64,000 nt of DNA from WQXF01 sp031553615 (GCA_031553615.1 JAVBLJ010000010.1:1-64000), one strand, 5' to 3'; numbered from the stretch's first letter, positions 33,014-41,759 are shown. The notes: generated by a model from the letters alone, not told the origin. Program-made: numbers and translations.

Positions 33014-34018
33014 TCAGCCCTCTAGCGCCACGGCGCGCATCGCGTCGTACTTCTCATCGGGTACATATTCGGGAATGCTGTTGCCCGAGCCCAGCGCGTA
33101 GCCGCGTTCGCCCATCGCAAGCAACGCAAGGCAGCGCTGCCGGATCGCCTCGACGGGCGCACGCACCAAGAAATCCATATCGACGCCGCCCAGTATGGCG
33201 ATCCGGTCGCCCCAGCGACGATAGCACTCCTCCACGGGCATGATGTTGTCCTCGTAGGAGTGCTTTGCGTCGTACCCCATGCCGATGATGTCATCCATCA
33301 CCTCGGTGAGGCAGCCGCAGGAATGCAGCGCGATGGGCTTGCCGTAGCGGTGGGCGGTCTCCACGATCTTGCGATGCCAGGGAAACACGTACTCGCGCAT
33401 GTGCGCGGGCGAAAGCATGGTCTGGGTGTTGAATCCCCAATCGTCGTTGGACATGATCATGCCCACCGCCGGGTGGGGCGCGGCAATCGCGTAATACTTC
33501 ACCAGCCGGGAACCCACCTCCTCGAACACCCGGCGCACCAGCTCCGGCTCCTCGTACACGGCGAAGCAAAGGTTATCGTACCCCATGAGGGAAATCACGT
33601 TTTCCAGCACGCCGCCGGGCCCCATGATCATCAGCTTCATGCCTTCCGGCATGTAGGTGAGCGCATGGTCAAGCCCCGCGTTGCCGTGTGCCTCCGGATC
33701 AGGCCAGCGATACTGCTCAAAGCTCGCCCAATCGGTAATCACGCTGTTCCCGTTGAGGGTGGTGGTCTGGGCGTGGGGCTTGGCATTGGTCGGGAATCCA
33801 AACGCGCTGGCCGCCGTGGAGGCGTAATCGTACCCGCCCGCGGCAAACGCATGGATCAGGCGACGCGTGCTCTCGCGGCCATCCTCGGTCCAGCCCAGCC
33901 CGCCGAAGCGCTCGTATACCTTCCAATTCATGAAAAGCTCAAACAGCACCGGCCGCTCGGGCTTTTCACGGCGAAGCACCCTGTGCAGCTGCGAAAAATC
34001 CGGTTCTCGCGTCCTCAT
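33014..34018 (-). CDS. Uroporphyrinogen-decarboxylase-superfamily protein 2
   Basis: 334 residues. Family features: GPGGVLENVISLMGYDNLCF, MSNDDWGFNTQTMLSPAHMR and a zinc-type motif in PIALHSCGCL (His-x-Cys-Gly), as in MtaA/CmuA methyltransferases. The distal site reads LGSGNSIPEYVP rather than a Cys motif. It overlaps the upstream paralogue by four bases (ATGA), so the two are translationally coupled. Methyl transfer or demethylation of a sugar or aromatic methyl ether is a reasonable hypothesis. Haem synthesis is unlikely, as no hem genes are present. Confidence 0.8.
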   Translation of the reverse strand: MRTREPDFSQLHRVLRREKPERPVLFELFMNWKVYERFGGLGWTEDGRESTRRLIHAFAAGGYDYASTAASAFGFPTNAKPHAQTTTLNGNSVITDWASFEQYRWPDPEAHGNAGLDHALTYMPEGMKLMIMGPGGVLENVISLMGYDNLCFAVYEEPELVRRVFEEVGSRLVKYYAIAAPHPAVGMIMSNDDWGFNTQTMLSPAHMREYVFPWHRKIVETAHRYGKPIALHSCGCLTEVMDDIIGMGYDAKHSYEDNIMPVEECYRRWGDRIAILGGVDMDFLVRAPVEAIRQRCLALLAMGERGYALGSGNSIPEYVPDEKYDAMRAVALEG

Positions 34019-35070
34019 CGGAAATCCCCCCTATACTCGCGCACTGTCTCGATCATGGTCAGGTAGCCTTCCACCGGAACATAGCTGGGGATGGAGTTAC
34101 CGCTGCTGAACGCAATACCGCCCCTGCCCTGCACCTTGTCCAGCAGGGTGACGATGTATTCGCGCATCTCCTGGGGGCCCAGCCGACACACCGCATCGGT
34201 ATCGATGCCGCCAAAGTTGCCGATGCGGTCGCCGTAGCGATCGACCCACACGTCGAAGGTCGCGATCTGATCCTCGTTGGAATGCTTGGCATCGATGCGG
34301 GCCTCGGCGATGATATCGTCGAACACCGGGAACAGGCAGCCGCAGGAATGCAGCAGGAACGGCTTGCCCTGCGCATGCACCAGGTCGGCCACGCGCCGGT
34401 ACTGCGGCACGATGTGCGTGCGGATATCGTTGGCGCTGAGCAGCGTGTTGGATTTAAAGCCCAGATCGTCGCCCATGCGCAGCACGCAGAACGCATCGCC
34501 GAACTCAGGCAGGAAGCGGCTCCAAATGGCGGCCAGCGCATCGCCCACCGCCGCAAACAGCTTGGCGTAGAGCTCCGGATCGTCCTCAGCGATATAACAA
34601 AGGTCGGTGTATCCCACGATGTCCTGCACGCATTCGAACACGCCGTTGCCCACGCCGCCCACCGCCTTCATGCCCGGCGGCAGCGCCTCGCCCAGCATGG
34701 CGAAGTGGTTGCGATTGCGCTGGAAGTATAGGTCGGGCAGCTCCTGCCACGGGTAGGCATCGAAATCGGCCATGGTCTTGATGACCCCCGCCTTATGTGC
34801 CCCCAGCGCGCCGCTCCCCGGCATGATGGGCCCCACGCAATTCTCATAGGAAACGGTGTCATACTCCATCTCGCGGTAGAAGCGGCAGTACAGCTTCAGG
34901 TTTTCGAGGATGTCGGCGGGGTGATCGTTGTCCGGATGGGGAAAGGGCACGCCCAGCACTCGCTCCATGATTTCATTGGAAATGAGGTGCTCGTAAAGCG
35001 GCAGGCGCCGCGCTGTGCGATTGTATGCGGCATCGACCAGGTGCATGTAGTTGGGCTCGAAGGGCTTCAT
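34015..35070 (-). CDS. Uroporphyrinogen-decarboxylase-superfamily protein 3
   Basis: 351 residues, with LRMGDDLGFKSNTLLSANDI, FLLHSCGCLFPVFDD (His-x-Cys-Gly zinc motif) and AFSSGNSIPSYVPVEGYLTM. Closely similar in layout to the downstream gene, with which it forms a two-gene unit. ATG 35070 is preferred because GGAGG lies nine bases before it and a promoter lies at 35107-35136; an upstream reading to 35184 crosses that promoter. Two non-identical paralogues in one operon may form a heterodimer or act on related substrates; inference only. Confidence 0.8.
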   Translation of the reverse strand: MKPFEPNYMHLVDAAYNRTARRLPLYEHLISNEIMERVLGVPFPHPDNDHPADILENLKLYCRFYREMEYDTVSYENCVGPIMPGSGALGAHKAGVIKTMADFDAYPWQELPDLYFQRNRNHFAMLGEALPPGMKAVGGVGNGVFECVQDIVGYTDLCYIAEDDPELYAKLFAAVGDALAAIWSRFLPEFGDAFCVLRMGDDLGFKSNTLLSANDIRTHIVPQYRRVADLVHAQGKPFLLHSCGCLFPVFDDIIAEARIDAKHSNEDQIATFDVWVDRYGDRIGNFGGIDTDAVCRLGPQEMREYIVTLLDKVQGRGGIAFSSGNSIPSYVPVEGYLTMIETVREYRGDFR

Positions 35071-35106
35071 GCTTGGCATCCTCCCCTTGTGGTCACTCCT
35101 TCCCCC

Positions 35107-35136
35107 ATTGTACCATGCGCATGTGCCCCCAAACAA
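35107..35136 (-). promoter_or_regulatory. Promoter of the URO-D pair
   Basis: TTGTTT (35136-35131), 18-base spacer, extended -10 TGG-TACAAT (35112-35107) on the minus strand. Confidence 0.55.
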
Positions 35137-35167
35137 TCTGCAATATGCGATGATGGAGTAACCCGGC

Positions 35168-35213
35168 AACAAAAAACGGCCCATCGCAACCCCGAAGGGG
35201 TGCCATGGGCCGT
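35168..35213 (-). terminator. Intrinsic terminator after secDF
   Basis: On the minus strand ACGGCCCAT and ATGGGCCGT form a 9-bp stem enclosing a CACCCC-TTCG-GGGTTG inner stem, followed by TTTTTGTTG. Starts about 20 bases past the secDF stop. Confidence 0.92.
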
Positions 35214-35233
35214 CGCTCTGTGCGCGGAGAGTA

Positions 35234-37474
35234 TTAGGCGCTTTGCTTCTTCTGCTTGCGCAGCTCCCACATGGCCAGCAGCGGGCCAGCGATGCATATG
35301 GTGGAGTAGCAGCCGCTGATGGTACCGATGGTCATGGGCAGCGCGAAGGAGCGGATGGAATCCAGGCCATAGCCCGTCGCGAACAGGAACACCAGCAGCA
35401 CGCTGGTGAACACCGCCAAGTTGGTGATCAGCGAGCGGGTGAAGCTCTGCGAAATGCTCTTGTCGATCAGCTGATCGATGGGCATTTCGGCATCCAGCGT
35501 GCGGTTCTCGCGGATACGGTCGTAGATAACGATGGTATCGTTGATCGAGTAACCCAGGATGGTGAGCGCGACCGCGATAAACGAATCGCCCAGCGGGATA
35601 TTGAAGATGACGAACACGAAGAACACGACCAGCAAGTCATGCAGCAGCGAGAGCAACGCCATGGTGCCCGCCGCCAGGCCATGAATCTTGCGGAAGCTGA
35701 ACCACACGTACAGCATGATCAGCGCCGCGGAAAGGAGCAGCGAAAGCATGCCGTTGCGCAGGAACTGCTTGCCGAAGAACGGCGCAACGTTGTTGGTTTC
35801 AGAAACCACGAATTCCTGATCGGGGTAGGCCGCAACGAGCGCAGCGGTGATCTGCTCCAGCTCCTCGTTGGTGATGCCCTCGTTGCCCGCCATGCTGACG
35901 ATCAGCTTCTTGTTTTGGGTAACGTAATCGGTGGTCACCTGCGCGGAGATCGGCTGGCTGAGCCCCTGGGAAGCCACCTCGGCCGCATCGTCCGGATCGA
36001 TGGCGACGGTATCGTTGATATCGTACTTGACGATGGAGCCGCCGGTGAACTGGATATCGAACTTCACGCCGTTGATCAGCAGCATCACGATGCCCAGCGC
36101 GGCGATACCGCCCGAGATATAGAAGTACAGGCGGCGCTTCTGGAAGAAGGGGAATACCTTGACTTCCTTGCGCTCCAGCGACTTCTTGCTCATGAACATG
36201 GTGGGCGACTTCACAAAGCCCAGGGTGATGACCGACATGGTCAGCAAGCGGGTCACGAACACACCGGCCACGAAGTTCATGATGATACCGAACAGCAGGG
36301 TGTACGCGAACGAGAGGATCGCGCCCGAGCCCAGCGCCATCATGATCACCGATACGATCAAGACGGTGACGTTGCCATCGAATATCGAGGAGAACGATTG
36401 CTTGAAACCCGAGGCGACTGCCGCCGGAATGGCCTTGCCCGCGCGCAGCTCCTCACGAATGCGCTCGGACGCAATGATGTTCGCGTCGACCGCCATGCCG
36501 ATCGCCAGGATGATACCGGCGATACCGGGCAGGGTAACCGTGAACTGCGGCCAGCAGAGCATGATGAGCTGCCCCGCCACCTGCAGGATGAGCGAGATGA
36601 CCGCCACCACGCCCGAAAGGCGATAGTAGAGCACCAGGCCGATGCAGATGAGCAGGAAGGCCAGGATGCCGGCCTCCAGCATCAGCTGCAGCGCGTTGGA
36701 GCCCAGGGTGGGGCTGATGGCGCTGTAGTTTTCGGTGTGCAGCGAGAAGGGCAGCGCACCGGAGTTGATCTGGTTGGAAAGCAGGATCGCCTCCTCCGCC
36801 GTGGCGATGGAGGAGATGACGCAATCGCCCGTGGTGATCGCGCTCTGCACGCGGGGCGCGGACACCTCGGTATCGTCCATGTAGATGTAGATGGGCTGAC
36901 GGCTGGGGGCCAGGCGCGAAGTCGCTTCGCTGAAGCTCTTGGTGCCCTCGGCGTTGAGCTTCATCTGCACCATGTAGGTGCCGGGGTTGTTCGGATCGGC
37001 CGAGGCGGACGTCTTGCCCGCCACGTCCTTGCCCTCGAGCACGATCTTGCCATCGGGATCGCGGAAGGTCAGGTGGGCGACGCTGCCCAGCTCGGCGATG
37101 GCCTTTGCCGGGTCGAAGTCGGTCTCGCCGGTCTTCCACGGGAAGCGCACAAAGATGTAGCCGTTCTGGCTATCGATGGTTACGTCGCGGTCTAAGATGT
37201 TGCTGGAATCCAAGCGAAGCTCGATGACGGTACGGGCCGCCTCCAGCTCATCCACGGTGGGCTTGCGATCCAAATCCTTGGGCGAGAAGGCCACGTCCAC
37301 GCCGCCGCGGATATCGATACCAAAGCGCATTTCGCCCGCGCCCTTGAGGTTCAGGAAATCGCTATGGTACCCAAACAACGCGAGGTACGCAATCAGCAGC
37401 GTGAAAACGATAATGAGCACGAATGTCGTCTTGTTCTTCGGTATTCCCTTGCTTCTGGTTCTTCCCCTGTTCAT
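35234..37474 (-). CDS. secDF: Protein-export membrane protein SecD-SecF fusion
   Basis: 746 residues with 12 expected membrane spans. It uses the proton gradient to pull exported proteins out of the SecYEG channel. The SecD half (about 1-440) has GIDIRGGVDV, the P1 extracytoplasmic domain and GIILAIGMAVDANIIASERI. The SecF half (about 450-746) has FDIQFTGGSIVKYDI and ALTILGYSINDTIVIYDRI. Fusion of the two is common in Bacillota. ATG 37474 has AAGGAG 10 bases upstream; nine earlier codons are excluded. A small membrane protein gene precedes it by 59 bases, and a strong terminator follows. Confidence 0.96.
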   Translation of the reverse strand: MNRGRTRSKGIPKNKTTFVLIIVFTLLIAYLALFGYHSDFLNLKGAGEMRFGIDIRGGVDVAFSPKDLDRKPTVDELEAARTVIELRLDSSNILDRDVTIDSQNGYIFVRFPWKTGETDFDPAKAIAELGSVAHLTFRDPDGKIVLEGKDVAGKTSASADPNNPGTYMVQMKLNAEGTKSFSEATSRLAPSRQPIYIYMDDTEVSAPRVQSAITTGDCVISSIATAEEAILLSNQINSGALPFSLHTENYSAISPTLGSNALQLMLEAGILAFLLICIGLVLYYRLSGVVAVISLILQVAGQLIMLCWPQFTVTLPGIAGIILAIGMAVDANIIASERIREELRAGKAIPAAVASGFKQSFSSIFDGNVTVLIVSVIMMALGSGAILSFAYTLLFGIIMNFVAGVFVTRLLTMSVITLGFVKSPTMFMSKKSLERKEVKVFPFFQKRRLYFYISGGIAALGIVMLLINGVKFDIQFTGGSIVKYDINDTVAIDPDDAAEVASQGLSQPISAQVTTDYVTQNKKLIVSMAGNEGITNEELEQITAALVAAYPDQEFVVSETNNVAPFFGKQFLRNGMLSLLLSAALIMLYVWFSFRKIHGLAAGTMALLSLLHDLLVVFFVFVIFNIPLGDSFIAVALTILGYSINDTIVIYDRIRENRTLDAEMPIDQLIDKSISQSFTRSLITNLAVFTSVLLVFLFATGYGLDSIRSFALPMTIGTISGCYSTICIAGPLLAMWELRKQKKQSA

Positions 37475-37533
37475 AAATCCACAACTCCTTGCACTATTCA
37501 ACTAGTACGATCCCTTTATGATGCTCCCCTATT

Positions 37534-37914
37534 TCAAGCCACGCGCGCCCGGCAAGGCGGCGCATGGGTGCCGACGCATGTGACGATGTGCCTGCGGAAC
37601 ACGGGCATGTAGCCCCGGTATCGCACCGCCCAACGCCCGAACAGCAGCAGGAGCGGAAGGCTCCACGCCCCGCCGCGCCACAGCAGCGCTCGGGGCCCCA
37701 GCGCGTTGAGCCATTCCCGGCCCCCCGCATCCGGCAGGGCGATCACCGGCTCCAGGCTGCGCGGCAAATCCCCGCAATCGGCCTGGGCGGGCGGGCTTCC
37801 GGCCTGGTTTTCCTGCGAAGCCGCGGCGGAACAGAGCGCAAAAAAGCTGACCGCCAGCAGAACCGCTGCGATCAGTAAGTGCGTTCTGAACGATCCGCGT
37901 TTTATGCTGCGCAC
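37534..37914 (-). CDS. Small hypothetical membrane protein upstream of secDF
   Basis: 126 residues from a GTG start. A first hydrophobic segment (HLLIAAVLLAVSFFALCSAA, about 12-31) may be a signal or anchor. A second one is near residue 80 (AWSLPLLLLFGRWAV), followed by a basic tail with two Cys. GTG 37914 is chosen because GGGAGAGGCGAAT precedes it and an extended -10 box at 37961-37969 puts the transcript start just upstream; the ATG at 37962 would overlap that box. Not recognised. Possibly co-transcribed with secDF. Confidence 0.5.
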   Translation of the reverse strand: MRSIKRGSFRTHLLIAAVLLAVSFFALCSAAASQENQAGSPPAQADCGDLPRSLEPVIALPDAGGREWLNALGPRALLWRGGAWSLPLLLLFGRWAVRYRGYMPVFRRHIVTCVGTHAPPCRARVA

Positions 37915-37960
37915 ATTCGCCTCTCCCGTCCCCGGACAAAATTCGCCCATAAGCGAAGTC

Positions 37961-37969
37961 ATTATACCA
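37961..37969 (-). promoter_or_regulatory. Extended -10 promoter for the secDF unit
   Basis: TGG-TATAAT on the minus strand, with no good -35 box, as usual for extended -10 promoters. Confidence 0.5.
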
Positions 37970-38060
37970 TTATGTGTGAAAAACGGCTAGTACAAAATAT
38001 GAACAAGCAGAAAAGACAATCAGGAAAGAGCGGAAAAGAGCACAACTAAGCGCACACCCC

Positions 38061-39032
38061 TCACAGCATGCGGGGTTCGCCGCTGGACTGCGTCATGTCG
38101 ATGATGGCCTTCATGTGCGAGCCCTGCTTGGTCTCCAGCTCGGCCTGGGCGAGGTCAAATTGATCCATGGGGTAGATTTTGACCGGCAGGTTCACAAACC
38201 GCCAAGCGCCGCTTTCCAGCAGCGCCGCCGCATTGCGCGCCCCGCTATCGTTGAGGCTATGTTCACGCGGGTGCACGCTCAGGCAATCGATGGCCTTCCA
38301 GTTCAGCTGCTGCACGTCCACCAGCCGCTTGCCGCCCGTGTGGTACGCGCCGATGCAAAGCTGCCCGCACATGGCGGTCAGGTTGATGGCAAGATCGAGC
38401 GATTCGTTGGTCTCGCCCCACTCCATTACGATGGAAAAGCTGCCGTTGGGGTAGTGCCCCAGCACCTCGTCGACCAAGTATGCCTCATCCGCGCCGTAGC
38501 GGCGGGCATCCTCCAGGCAGGCGCTATGGATATCCACGCCCACCACATAAAAGCCGCGCAGCTTAAGCAGGCTGATCGCCCCGCAGCCCATGTATCCGCA
38601 GCCGACGACGCAGACCTTGGTGCCCGGCATGCCCTCGCGCACCTTGCTGGCGGCGCTCATCAGGCAGGCCAGCGGCTCCAGGATCGCATCCTCCCGGCGG
38701 ACGTTGGCAGGCACCTTGACCACGATATCCTTGCGCGGATCGGCAAGGGCGAATTCGGTCATGCCGCCCGAACCGGGCATGGTGTTTCCCCAAAGCCCGC
38801 TGACCACCTCGCCCACCGCAAAGCCCGACACATTTTTGCCCACCTGCACCACCTCGCCCAGCGGTTCATGGCCCATCGCATCCCCGGCCTTGGCGGTCTC
38901 CCAACTGTAGTGCTCGGACATGCAAACGCCCACGTAGGTCTGCCGAATCAGGATTTGATCCTCGTTGGGGGTAACTTCCGCAATCTCCGCCACGATGCTG
39001 GTGCGCGGCCCGGTCATCACGATTTGTTTCAT
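38061..39032 (-). CDS. Zinc-type (MDR) alcohol/sugar dehydrogenase
   Basis: 323 residues of the medium-chain dehydrogenase family. The catalytic zinc site is suggested by Cys in YVGVCMSEHYSW and His-Glu in AMGHEPLGEVVQVGKNV. The NAD(P) site is VCVVGCGYMGCGAISLLKL. The structural-zinc lobe with four Cys is absent. Similar proteins oxidise polyols or threonine, or act on sugar alcohols; the substrate here is unknown. AGGAGGAAACACCCACC precedes the ATG. The gene stands alone behind its own promoter (39184-39212), and its leader holds a 17-bp tandem repeat array. Confidence 0.88.
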   Translation of the reverse strand: MKQIVMTGPRTSIVAEIAEVTPNEDQILIRQTYVGVCMSEHYSWETAKAGDAMGHEPLGEVVQVGKNVSGFAVGEVVSGLWGNTMPGSGGMTEFALADPRKDIVVKVPANVRREDAILEPLACLMSAASKVREGMPGTKVCVVGCGYMGCGAISLLKLRGFYVVGVDIHSACLEDARRYGADEAYLVDEVLGHYPNGSFSIVMEWGETNESLDLAINLTAMCGQLCIGAYHTGGKRLVDVQQLNWKAIDCLSVHPREHSLNDSGARNAAALLESGAWRFVNLPVKIYPMDQFDLAQAELETKQGSHMKAIIDMTQSSGEPRML

Positions 39033-39065
39033 GGTGGGTGTTTCCTCCTTTATGCATGAAGTTAT

Positions 39066-39168
39066 GATAAAAATGACATTGCGATAGAAATAACGTCACG
39101 ATGAAAATGACGTTGCGATGAAAATGACGTTGCGATAGGAACGATGCTACGCATAGAAACGGCGTTAC
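39066..39168. repeat. 17-bp tandem repeat in the leader of the dehydrogenase gene
   Basis: Six units related to GATGAAAATGACGTTGC; units three and four (39100-39133) are identical. The array lies between the promoter and the start codon and would be transcribed as 5' leader. Confidence 0.9.
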
Positions 39169-39183
39169 GATATCTTCGCATCC

Positions 39184-39212
39184 ATTGTCGCGCGGCCCGG
39201 TGGCAGTGTCAA
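39184..39212 (-). promoter_or_regulatory. Promoter of the dehydrogenase gene
   Basis: TTGACA (39212-39207), 17-base spacer, GACAAT (39189-39184) on the minus strand. Confidence 0.65.
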
Positions 39213-39267
39213 GCCCAGGTTTCTCGTCCTTTTCCACGTTCAACGTTTCCTTCTACCGTGCATAATT

Positions 39268-39552
39268 TCAATTCCACCTCACGCCGTCAAAACGCTGCTT
39301 CGGCTTCAAGAAAAAGTTGGGCTGGCACGAACCCAGCGACTCCGCGCGAAAGTGCGTAAAGCCCGAAGGCAGCCCGATAGCAATCGAAGCATAGCCATTT
39401 AAGCTCAGCTTTTCCACGACTTCCTGCAGCCCCGCAGAAACGCCATCGAAACCGGAAATTTCCGAAATCACGTAGTACCGATCCTGTGCGCCGTGCTGAC
39501 GCATCTTGGCCTGCAGGGCTTCGAATTTGGGATTTTTTATCGTTTCATCCAT
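39268..39552 (-). CDS. Hypothetical 94-residue ORF next to the transposase remnant
   Basis: Starts MDETIKNPKFEALQAKMRQH and contains YYVISEISGFDGVSAGLQ. The composition looks protein-like, but I do not recognise it and no ribosome site precedes it; the first codons overlap the end of the transposase fragment in another frame. It may be the C-terminal remainder of a gene cut by the insertion or by later deletions. Confidence 0.35.
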   Translation of the reverse strand: MDETIKNPKFEALQAKMRQHGAQDRYYVISEISGFDGVSAGLQEVVEKLSLNGYASIAIGLPSGFTHFRAESLGSCQPNFFLKPKQRFDGVRWN

Positions 39553-40030
39553 CCGGCATTCCGAAAAATCTTGCTCTGTGAGGGCCTGCGATTGGGCCTG
39601 TACTGGATCTTTTTGCCTTGCTTGTTGCGGGTTACAGCCTCTTCCCGTTTCTCCGCGCCAAGATAACCGCTGTCGCCATAGACTGTTTCTTCCTCGCCGC
39701 TGAGCAACCGCGATGTCACCGTCACATCGTGCACGTTGGCCGATGTGACCACCATAATGTATACAGATTTTGTACCAGATGTATCCGTAGCATCAATTCC
39801 AGCTCATAGGGTTTGTTACCGCGCTCTCCTTTGAAGTAGTGCGGCTTGATGATCCCTATCCACTCGCTCCATGGTATGATCCGCCCAATTTGCGCCAGAA
39901 ATTCCTTTTTGCTTGTGCTGGCTTGCGCCAGTTCGTCCGTCAGCGCCGATAACGTTATTTGCTTATTCATGCCCTCATTTATACCAGTTCTTGGCTCGCT
40001 TGTATTGTGCGGTGTCGCCCTAAAAAACAT
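39537..40030 (-). pseudogene. IS5-family transposase remnant with internal deletion
   Basis: The N-terminal fragment (to about 39760) reads GRIIPWSEWIGIIKPHY and YELELMLRIHLVQNLY, typical of the IS5 DDE transposase start. The frame then shifts into VTSANVHDVTVTSRLLSGEE, VYGDSGYLGAEKREEAVTRN and YRPNRRPSQSK, which belong near the C-terminus. About 100 codons, including the first DDE residue region, are missing between the two, and the last about 60 residues are absent. The protein cannot be active. No intact terminal inverted repeats were found. Confidence 0.85.
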
Positions 40031-40191
40031 TCGATTCCGTTTCGCATATGTTTTTGCGGAAGAACCATTTGACTGAACTTTTCACCGACAAACATTTTAT
40101 TTCTCCAAACTGTACATACATATTTGCTCAACAAGAATGACATCCCATTGGCAAATAGACGCTTGGAAATAGTATACAGCAACTCGAATCA

Positions 40192-40218
40192 AAAGTAAAA
40201 ACCCGCCTTTTCAGACGG
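40192..40218 (-). terminator. Possible terminator after the AbrB-like gene
   Basis: Short 5-bp stem (CCGTC with GGCGG) followed by GTTTTTACTTTT on the minus strand. Confidence 0.4.
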
Positions 40219-40286
40219 ATTGTTATGGAGCAAGGATTCGCTTTTCAATCTCCAGCAGCCTAAATGCTCTGCTTTTGCCGCTCCCC

Positions 40287-40460
40287 CTACCACCCCCGCC
40301 GCTTCCCCAAATCGCACATCGCGAAACAGAACCCTTCCTTCGATTCCCATGTTATCAGCGATGGGTCGCCCTCTCGAATCCGCAGCGTTCGGCGGATTTC
40401 CTTAGGAATGACCACCCTGCCCAGTTCGTCGATTCTGCGCACAATTCCGGTTGCCCTCAA
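40287..40460 (-). CDS. AbrB/SpoVT-like transition-state regulator, truncated
   Basis: 57 residues from TTG 40460. The swapped-hairpin DNA-binding domain is clear: ATGIVRRIDELGRVVIPKEI, then RRTLRIREGDP. TTG is the likely start because AGGAGG lies eight bases upstream and family members begin right there; the 20 codons before it are not family sequence. After GDP the usual EIYTDxEGxVILKKY segment is replaced by SLITWESKEGFCFAM, and the protein stops early. The next frame reads EGRVLF, suggesting a frameshift. Family members regulate sporulation and stationary-phase genes; this copy may be non-functional. Confidence 0.65.
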   Translation of the reverse strand: MRATGIVRRIDELGRVVIPKEIRRTLRIREGDPSLITWESKEGFCFAMCDLGKRRGW

Positions 40461-40586
40461 AGTAAACGCCCTCCTTGCAAGTGGTTGACGCCGGTAGCCA
40501 ACTTTGACCCTAGTATGCAAGCGCTGGGTTGGTTTTATTCGGAGAAAGCGCCCTGAATCAGCAAAAAACGGAGCATTTATCCCATG

Positions 40587-40626
40587 GAAAATCGCCCCAT
40601 AGCAGCGCTACGGAGCGATGATTTTC
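40587..40626. other. Imperfect 40-base hairpin
   Basis: GAAAATC and GATTTTC form the outer stem, ATAGC and GCTAC the inner one. It lies between AbrB-like and DUF4003 genes, about 90 bases past the DUF4003 stop. No T-run directly follows on the minus strand. Confidence 0.45.
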
Positions 40627-40664
40627 ACGGTTTATACGATCCCCGTTTTGTTTCCTAAAGATCA

Positions 40665-40705
40665 ATCGCGGAGAATTTTCGAATGGTCAGGAACCCGAGG
40701 GGATG
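40665..40705. repeat. Interspersed repeat, truncated copy C
   Basis: ATCGCGGA...TTTTCGAATGG.CAGGA.CC.GAGGG matches the left part of the repeat at 4476; similarity stops just before the DUF4003 stop codon. Confidence 0.55.
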
Positions 40706-40714
40706 CAGTCTGGA

Positions 40715-41692
40715 TTAGCTGTTCGCGGACGATGCCGACACGGCCGCGGAGGAGGCCGCAATCGCCATCAGGGCCGCCTGCTGCGCGATGAGGAGAGTCG
40801 CAAAATCGGTGGTCAGCGTAGGGATCACATCCCGGGCTGTGGAAGAGCCGATCGTGGAGGCAACCAAAGAGGAAGCGTAGAGCAGCGCCTCCTCTTTCCC
40901 AATCGACCATTGGCCGAATCCCTTCTTCGTGCGCAACAGCCCAATCGCCTCCACCACCTGTGCCACCACCTGATCCGTCTCCGTGGGCAGGAGCGCCAAC
41001 AGCCCCAGCACCGCCAGATTCGTGCGAAGCTTGGCTTTGCGGAATGCCTCCCGCAGGGCAATCACGCTGGAAACGGCTTCGCCGGAAGCGTCGCCGACTA
41101 CCAGCACCAGCGAAAGCGCCTGGATGCTGTTGGCATCCCGAAATGTGCGTTTCAGTTCTTGAAACGTATTCTCTATACGCGTCAAGCTCTCCCCCACGTC
41201 GGCCTCGGAAAGGCCAAGCATGGCCGCATAGGCGTAATCATCGTGCCCCGTAATGAAGCGATGCTCCTCCTTCAGGCCCGAATAGAAAGCATACGCGCGG
41301 CCGATCGCGTCGTCGTAGCGCTCCGGCTTTACGCGGGAAGCGATTAGGTAGGCCGCGATAGCAAGGTAGTCCGATACACGAAACCCTTGGGCCTTCATGC
41401 GGTCATATACGTTTAATATCGAGGACAGCTGCTCCCCTGGATCATGCGCCAGGGAAAGGAGGGCGGCCAAGCAATAGGACATATTCCCGCGGAAGGTAGA
41501 GAACACGCCCGTACTTTCTTTGATGCGGGCATGGCTCGACCGAACCGCCTCCACATCGACCGGCCGATCCTCCAGGGCGTAGATCAAGCCGATGAGCTTG
41601 CGAATCATGTCATCCTGCCACGCCAAGCCCTTCTTGGCAATAAGTGCATTTTCCGCAAAAAGATTGATCCTTGTTTCCAGCCTCGCATCCAT
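40715..41692 (-). CDS. DUF4003-family protein
   Basis: 325 residues, almost entirely helical, from MDARLETRINLFAENALI to a small-residue-rich C-terminus (ALMAIAASSAAVSAS). Segments such as SAHDPGEQ-like LSLAHDPGEQLSSILNVYDR, VSDYLAIAAYLIA and ARDVIPTLTTDFATLLIAQQ fit DUF4003, a family of unknown function found in Bacillota. ATG 41692 has GCGGAGGAAAGAGAT in front; the 61 codons upstream cross the promoter at 41760-41788 and are excluded. It stands alone. Confidence 0.75.
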   Translation of the reverse strand: MDARLETRINLFAENALIAKKGLAWQDDMIRKLIGLIYALEDRPVDVEAVRSSHARIKESTGVFSTFRGNMSYCLAALLSLAHDPGEQLSSILNVYDRMKAQGFRVSDYLAIAAYLIASRVKPERYDDAIGRAYAFYSGLKEEHRFITGHDDYAYAAMLGLSEADVGESLTRIENTFQELKRTFRDANSIQALSLVLVVGDASGEAVSSVIALREAFRKAKLRTNLAVLGLLALLPTETDQVVAQVVEAIGLLRTKKGFGQWSIGKEEALLYASSLVASTIGSSTARDVIPTLTTDFATLLIAQQAALMAIAASSAAVSASSANS

Positions 41693-41759
41693 ATCTCTTT
41701 CCTCCGCATTCTTCATGCGCTTCGCTCGCCTAACCAAATTGGGTTTAACAACCATCGTC

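Noticed and set aside
35243..37195. 650-codon plus-strand ORF opposite secDF
   Set aside because: Composition artefact rich in His/Arg/Gln; the minus-strand gene is a clear SecDF.
39066..39168. CRISPR array
   Set aside because: Units are contiguous 17-mers without spacers, and there are no cas genes; it is a plain tandem repeat.
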